DNA of 64,000 nt, from contig PHEQ01000003.1 in the NCBI GenBank assembly GCA_002842985.1, positions 248,001 to 312,000 on the forward strand. Direction: 5' to 3'. The stretch comes from Alphaproteobacteria bacterium HGW-Alphaproteobacteria-1. Lineage in GTDB: Bacteria > Pseudomonadota > Alphaproteobacteria > Rhodobacterales > Rhodobacteraceae. Positions 59,981 to 64,000 of the stretch are shown here, piece after piece (the stretch's first letter is position 1; each line of letters begins with the position of its first letter). The translations under genes and the position numbers were made by a program. The notes beneath the pieces are model-generated. The model did no database searches. It saw only the letters and a program-made list of their open reading frames with translations, and was not told the origin of the DNA.

Positions 59981-60000
59981 CGATCACATCCGTGTGATCG
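59981..60000. promoter_or_regulatory. 20-bp inverted repeat in divergent gap
   Basis: CGATCACA-tccg-TGTGATCG has perfect 8-bp arms in the 177-base gap between the exported-protein gene and the esterase gene. Placement favours an operator. The loop TCCG is a UNCG-type tetraloop, so an RNA hairpin is also possible. Confidence 0.45.
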
Positions 60001-60070
60001 CGCTGCGCAGGGCACGGAGTTGTGACTTGTCCCGACCATACTCATGCGCAGGCTGGGTCGGGGAGGCGAC

Positions 60071-60868
60071 ATGCGACAGGCGTTCATCGGTGCGATTCTC
60101 TGTGTCTTCGGCGGCAATGCACTGGCCTGCGGGGCCGAGAGCGATTGCGCGCTCGGCGACCGGCATTACCGCATCGCCCTGCCCGAGGGAGCGGCCACGG
60201 CGGGTGCTGTGGTCTATGCCCATGGCTATCGCGGTTCGGCGGCGGGGGTGATGCGCAACGGTGCGCTGCGGCGCGCGATCTCGGAACGGGGGCTGGCACT
60301 TGTCGCGTTGAAATCGCTCAGCGATGACTGGGTGATCCCGCATGTGCTGGGCCATCCCGAAGCCACCGGACAGGAGGAGACCGCCTATGTCGAGGCGGTG
60401 ATCGCGGATGTGGTGCGCCGCTTTGACATCGACGAGCGGCGGCTGGTGGCTGCCGGATTCTCGGCCGGTGCGATGATGGTCTGGACGCTGGCCTGCACCA
60501 TACCCGAGCGCTTTGCGGGCTTTGTCGCCATCTCGGGCACCTTCTGGCAGCGCCCGCCCGAGACCTGCGCAGCCCCGCCCGCGAGCGTGGTGCATATCCA
60601 CGGCACAAGCGACCCGACCGTGCCGATCGAAGGCCGCCCGATCCGCGAGACCTGGCAGGGCGATGTGCGCGATGTGATCGAATTCTATGCCCGGTTCGGC
60701 GAATTCGCGGCAGCGGACGAGAGGCAGGCGGGCGATCTTGCCTGCACTCAAAGGCGCAATCCCGAGGGCGCGATCCTCGATCTCTGCCTGCATCCCGGCG
60801 GACATGCGTTCCGCAACGATGATCTCCTCTTCGCCTTGAACCGGCTCGCGGCGGCGGGGCGGTTCTGA
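60071..60868 (+). CDS. Secreted alpha/beta hydrolase, PHB depolymerase/feruloyl esterase-like
   Basis: 265 residues. A signal (about 1-19) precedes an LpqC/esterase-type fold: HGYRGS, the nucleophile GFSAGA (Ser131), an Asp in HGTSDPTVP and a His in LHPGGHAF. Extra cysteines may form disulfides in the periplasm. The substrate could be a polyester or aromatic ester. ATG 60071 has ggggagg close upstream. Confidence 0.82.
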   Translation: MRQAFIGAILCVFGGNALACGAESDCALGDRHYRIALPEGAATAGAVVYAHGYRGSAAGVMRNGALRRAISERGLALVALKSLSDDWVIPHVLGHPEATGQEETAYVEAVIADVVRRFDIDERRLVAAGFSAGAMMVWTLACTIPERFAGFVAISGTFWQRPPETCAAPPASVVHIHGTSDPTVPIEGRPIRETWQGDVRDVIEFYARFGEFAAADERQAGDLACTQRRNPEGAILDLCLHPGGHAFRNDDLLFALNRLAAAGRF

Positions 60869-60912
60869 GCCTGCCTCTTGCCTCTGCCGCGCCCCCGGCA
60901 TAGGCGAGAGCC

Positions 60913-62277
60913 ATGTCCGCCCGCCTGTCATATCGCCAGCATCTGCGCGCCATTCTGGGGCTTGGCCTGCCGCTCATCGGCAGCCATGTGGCGCAGTTCG
61001 CCATCACGCTCACGGATGCGATCATGCTGGGCTGGTATTCGGTCGAGGCGTTGGCGGCCGAGGTGCTGGGCGGCACGATGTTCTTCGTGCTCTTCATCAT
61101 GGGGTCTGGCTTTGCCTGGGCCGTGATGCCGATGGTGGCAAGTGCCGCGGCGGCGGGTGAGGGCGCGCAGGTGCGGAGGGTGACGCGAATGGGCCTCTGG
61201 GCCTCGGCGCTTTTTGGCCTGTTGACCCTGCCCGCGATGCTGGGGTCGCGCACGGTCTTTGGCTGGCTGGGGCAGGCGCCCGCCACCTCGGCGCTGGCCG
61301 CCGATTATCTGGGTATCGCGGGCTGGGGCATCCTGCCCGCGCTCATGGTGATGGTGCTCAAATCCTACCTCGCCGCGCTCGAGCGCACGGCGGTCGTGCT
61401 CTGGGTGACGTTGGCGGCAGTCGCGCTCAATATCGTGATCAATTATGCGCTGATCTTCGGCAATTTCGGCCTGCCCGAGATGGGCGTCAAGGGCGCGGCG
61501 GTGGCCTCGCTTCTGGTCAACCTCGCCTCAATGGTGGTGCTTGCGGTCTATGTCACCCGCGCCACGCCCGAACACGCACTCTTTCAGCGGTTCTGGCGAC
61601 CAGATCGCGAGGCGTTTGGCCGTGTCTTTCGCCTCGGCTGGCCCATCGGGCTGACCAATCTGGCCGAGGTGGGGCTGTTCGCGGCCTCCTCGGTCATGAT
61701 GGGCTGGCTCGGGACGCTGCCGCTGGCCGCGCACGGTATCGGGCTTCAGGTCACATCGGTGATGTTCATGGTCCATGTGGGCCTCTCGAACGTGGCCACG
61801 GTGCGCGCGGGGCAGGCGCAGGGGCGCGGCGACGTGCAGGGCTTGCGTGACGGGGCAAAGGTGGTGCTGGCGGTTTCGGCCACGGTGGCGCTCTTTACGG
61901 TCGTCATGTTCCTGACGGTGCCGCAGGTACTGATCGGCCTCTTCTTGTCACCCGACGAGCCCGACCGCGCGGCGGTGATCGGTATCGGCGTGACGCTCTT
62001 GGCGGCGGCGGCGCTGTTTCAGGTGGTGGATGCGGCGCAGGTCATGGCGCTTGGCCTCTTGCGCGGGGTCCAGGACACGCGCGTGCCCATGGTGATCGCG
62101 GCGCTCAGCTATTGGGTCGTCGGCGTGCCGGTGAGCTATCTTCTGGGCTTTACCTTCGGCCTTGGCGGTCCCGGCATCTGGCTTGGCCTTGCCGCCGGGC
62201 TGGCGCTGGCCGGCGTGTTCATGCTGGTGCGGTTCTGGGGCTGGTCGGTGCCGCGTCTGGCGACAGAGCGTCGTTAA
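60913..62277 (+). CDS. MATE family efflux transporter
   Basis: 454 residues with 12 membrane helices in two MATE halves, including LPLIGSHVAQFAITLTDAIMLG at the N-terminus and GLPEMGVKGAAVASLL in the first half. It is a NorM-like sodium or proton antiporter, exporting cationic drugs or metabolites. Its TAA overlaps the convergent aminotransferase stop within TTAA. Confidence 0.9.
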   Translation: MSARLSYRQHLRAILGLGLPLIGSHVAQFAITLTDAIMLGWYSVEALAAEVLGGTMFFVLFIMGSGFAWAVMPMVASAAAAGEGAQVRRVTRMGLWASALFGLLTLPAMLGSRTVFGWLGQAPATSALAADYLGIAGWGILPALMVMVLKSYLAALERTAVVLWVTLAAVALNIVINYALIFGNFGLPEMGVKGAAVASLLVNLASMVVLAVYVTRATPEHALFQRFWRPDREAFGRVFRLGWPIGLTNLAEVGLFAASSVMMGWLGTLPLAAHGIGLQVTSVMFMVHVGLSNVATVRAGQAQGRGDVQGLRDGAKVVLAVSATVALFTVVMFLTVPQVLIGLFLSPDEPDRAAVIGIGVTLLAAAALFQVVDAAQVMALGLLRGVQDTRVPMVIAALSYWVVGVPVSYLLGFTFGLGGPGIWLGLAAGLALAGVFMLVRFWGWSVPRLATERR

Positions 62278-63383
62278 CCCGCGCGCGCCGCGTCCAGTGC
62301 CGCGGGCAGCGCCCCGGCCAGAACCGCCAATTCCCGCTCGGGGCCACAGCTTATGCGGATGCACCGATCCTGCGGGGCCACGAAGGGCATGCGCACGAAC
62401 ACGCCCTGCGCCACCAGAGACCCGAGCACGCGGCGGGCGAAATCGCCGTTCCGCCCGCAATCGACGGTGACGAAATTGGTGGCCGAGGGCAGGGCGATCA
62501 GACCGTTTTCCGCCGCGATCCGGGCGATCCCGGCCCGTGCGCGGACCACCTCGGCCTGCACATGCGCGAGCCACGCGGTATCATTGAGCGCCGCGAGCGC
62601 GCCCGCCTGCGCCATCCGGTTCATGCCGAAATGGTTGCGCACCTTGTCGAACGCCTTGATCAAGTCAGGCTCGGCCACCGCATAGCCGATCCGCGCGCCC
62701 GCCATCCCGTAAGCCTTGGAAAAGGTGCGCATCCGGATCACGCGGGGATCGTCGGCGGCGATGTCGGGGGCAGTGCCCTCGGGGGCGAACTCGATATAGG
62801 CCTCGTCGAGGCACAGCACGCAGCCCTCGGGCAGGGTATCGAGCGCCGCGGAAATGGCTGCGCCCTGCACCCATGATCCCATCGGATTGTCGGGATTGGC
62901 GAAATAGATGAGCTTTGCCCCCACCTCATGCGCGCGGGCGATGAGCGCGGGCAGGTCCTCGGTATCGCGCGCATAGGGCACCTTGTCGAGCACGCCACCA
63001 AAGCCCGCGACATGGTAGTTGAAGGTCGGGTATGCCCCGTCCGATGTCACCACCCGGTCGCCGGGGGCGACAAGCAACCGCACCAGATTGCCCAGAAGCC
63101 CGTCGATCCCTTCGCCCACCAGCACATTGTCCAGTCCCACGCCCAGATGTGCGGCCAGCGTGGCGCGCAGATCGTGGCTTGTCGGGTCGCCGTATTTCCA
63201 CACCTGCCCCGCCTCGGCGCGCATCGCCTCCAGTGCGGCGGGCGAGGGGCCGTAAAGGCTCTCGTTTGCCCCCAGCCGCGCGGCAAAGGGCGCACCGCGC
63301 CTGCGTTCCTGTTCCTCGGGGCCGACAAAGGGCACGGCGGCGGGCAGGCTCTGGATCAGCGGGGTGTATCGCGGATGTGTCAT
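62274..63383 (-). CDS. HisC-like PLP-dependent aminotransferase
   Basis: 369 residues, class I/II. Motifs are ANESLYGPSP, NPDNPMGSW (instead of NPNNPTG), LDEAYIEF (Asp193) and the PLP-binding Lys223 in FSKAYGMAGARIGYA. It is a second HisC homologue in the window, more diverged than that at 1060. It may be specialised for another amino acid. It lies alone, so the substrate is open. ATG 63383 is chosen. Confidence 0.85.
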   Translation of the reverse strand: MTHPRYTPLIQSLPAAVPFVGPEEQERRRGAPFAARLGANESLYGPSPAALEAMRAEAGQVWKYGDPTSHDLRATLAAHLGVGLDNVLVGEGIDGLLGNLVRLLVAPGDRVVTSDGAYPTFNYHVAGFGGVLDKVPYARDTEDLPALIARAHEVGAKLIYFANPDNPMGSWVQGAAISAALDTLPEGCVLCLDEAYIEFAPEGTAPDIAADDPRVIRMRTFSKAYGMAGARIGYAVAEPDLIKAFDKVRNHFGMNRMAQAGALAALNDTAWLAHVQAEVVRARAGIARIAAENGLIALPSATNFVTVDCGRNGDFARRVLGSLVAQGVFVRMPFVAPQDRCIRISCGPERELAVLAGALPAALDAARAG

Positions 63384-63491
63384 GGATGCAGAGATAACGG
63401 GATGCGGGGCCGCACGGCAAGGGCCTGCCGCCACGTTCTGCTGGCCAGCGGGGCGTCATGTGTGTTTCATGGCGCGCAAGGAGGACCGCCC

Positions 63492-64000
63492 ATGCCCCGC
63501 GTCACGACCGAGATCAAGGGTCACATCGCCCATGTCACCCTCACCCGCCCCGACAAGCGCAACGCCGTCGATCCCGATATGGCCGAGGCGATCGTTGCCG
63601 CTGGCCACGCGCTGATGGAGGCCGATATCCGCGCCGTTGTCCTGTCCGGGGAAGGCCATTCCTTCTGCGCCGGTCTCGACGTGATGAGCTTTGCCGCGCT
63701 GGCCCGTGGCGACCCCGAGGCGCTCATCCTGCCGCGCACACATGGCACGACCAACCTCTTTCAGGAGGTGGCGATGGTCTGGCATCGCCTGCCCGTGCCG
63801 GTGATCGCCGCACTCCACGGCGCGGTCTATGGTGCGGGGTTCCAGCTTGCGCTCGGGGCCGATATCCGCATCGCGGCCCCCGACGCGCAACTGGCCATCA
63901 TGGAGATGAAATGGGGCCTCATCCCCGATATGGGCGGCATGGCGCTCTTGCCGCGCCTTACCCGCTCGGACGTGATCCGGCGGCTGACCTACACCGCGCG
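63492..64000 (+). CDS. Enoyl-CoA hydratase/isomerase family protein, 3' end cut off
   Basis: 169 residues are visible before the window ends. The crotonase fold is shown by LTRPDKRNAVDPDM, the oxyanion-hole GHSFCAGLDV and HGAVYGAGFQLALGADIRIA, then MKWGLIPDMGG. The usual catalytic Glu pair of hydratases is not clear: the second motif reads MKWGLIPDMGG, with Met-Lys-Trp and Asp, so it may be an isomerase or other crotonase. The start has aaggagg upstream. Confidence 0.88.
   Translation, partial: MPRVTTEIKGHIAHVTLTRPDKRNAVDPDMAEAIVAAGHALMEADIRAVVLSGEGHSFCAGLDVMSFAALARGDPEALILPRTHGTTNLFQEVAMVWHRLPVPVIAALHGAVYGAGFQLALGADIRIAAPDAQLAIMEMKWGLIPDMGGMALLPRLTRSDVIRRLTYTA

Overview
The window is GC-rich, gene-dense alphaproteobacterial chromosome, most likely Rhodobacteraceae (Roseobacter group). 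Evidence: a GTTC-N7-GTTC SOS box before mmcB, a tRNA-His with A73 and no G-1, TTAAC-N5-GTTAAC-like (CtrA-type) sites in the flagellar block, a TRAP transporter, an FeS-type photolyase and several small Rhodobacteraceae-type proteins. Most genes are core metabolism or flagellar. There is no prophage, transposase or CRISPR array.

Layout. 1-9.5 kb: end of plsC, a hisC-tyrC-extensin operon with ATGA overlaps, SOS-controlled mmcB, a GNAT enzyme, tRNA-His, an RluD-like pseudouridine synthase, rpoH and a lipoprotein hydrolase, followed by a small ABC-ATPase (PstB-like) remnant. 9.9-18.8 kb: a leftward operon (N-formylglutamate-amidohydrolase-like enzyme, TRAP DctQ/DctM/DctP, glutamine-synthetase-like ligase, aldehyde dehydrogenase, iron alcohol dehydrogenase) with a divergent RpiR regulator. 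Together these look like uptake, gamma-glutamylation, oxidation and hydrolysis of an amino alcohol, best guess ethanolamine.

18.8-37.8 kb: a flagellar basal-body, export and stator-accessory block (fliP, fliN, fliH, fliF / fliL, motE, motA, a 738-residue secreted protein, a transglycosylase, flhA, fliR, flhB, a FliJ-like protein / second fliL, flgH, flgA, flgG, flgF, fliQ, fliE, flgC, flgB / fliI). fliG, fliM, motB, hook and filament genes are not here.

37.9-64 kb: a divergent FAD-oxidoreductase/mnmD pair (a split MnmC), an EamA transporter, a Met-rich outer-membrane protein, a lytic transglycosylase, dapA, then leftward amino-acid genes leuA, serC, serA and aroA. leuA has a Leu-rich leader peptide and hairpin (attenuator) and serC has a structured leader that can cover its ribosome site. 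Then come an SDR, a (6-4)-type photolyase, an 18-repeat MORN protein, nadE, a hybrid histidine kinase with a small secreted partner, an esterase, a MATE pump, a second HisC-like aminotransferase and the start of a crotonase gene. Many genes overlap by 1-4 bases, and two convergent pairs abut exactly at TGATCA.
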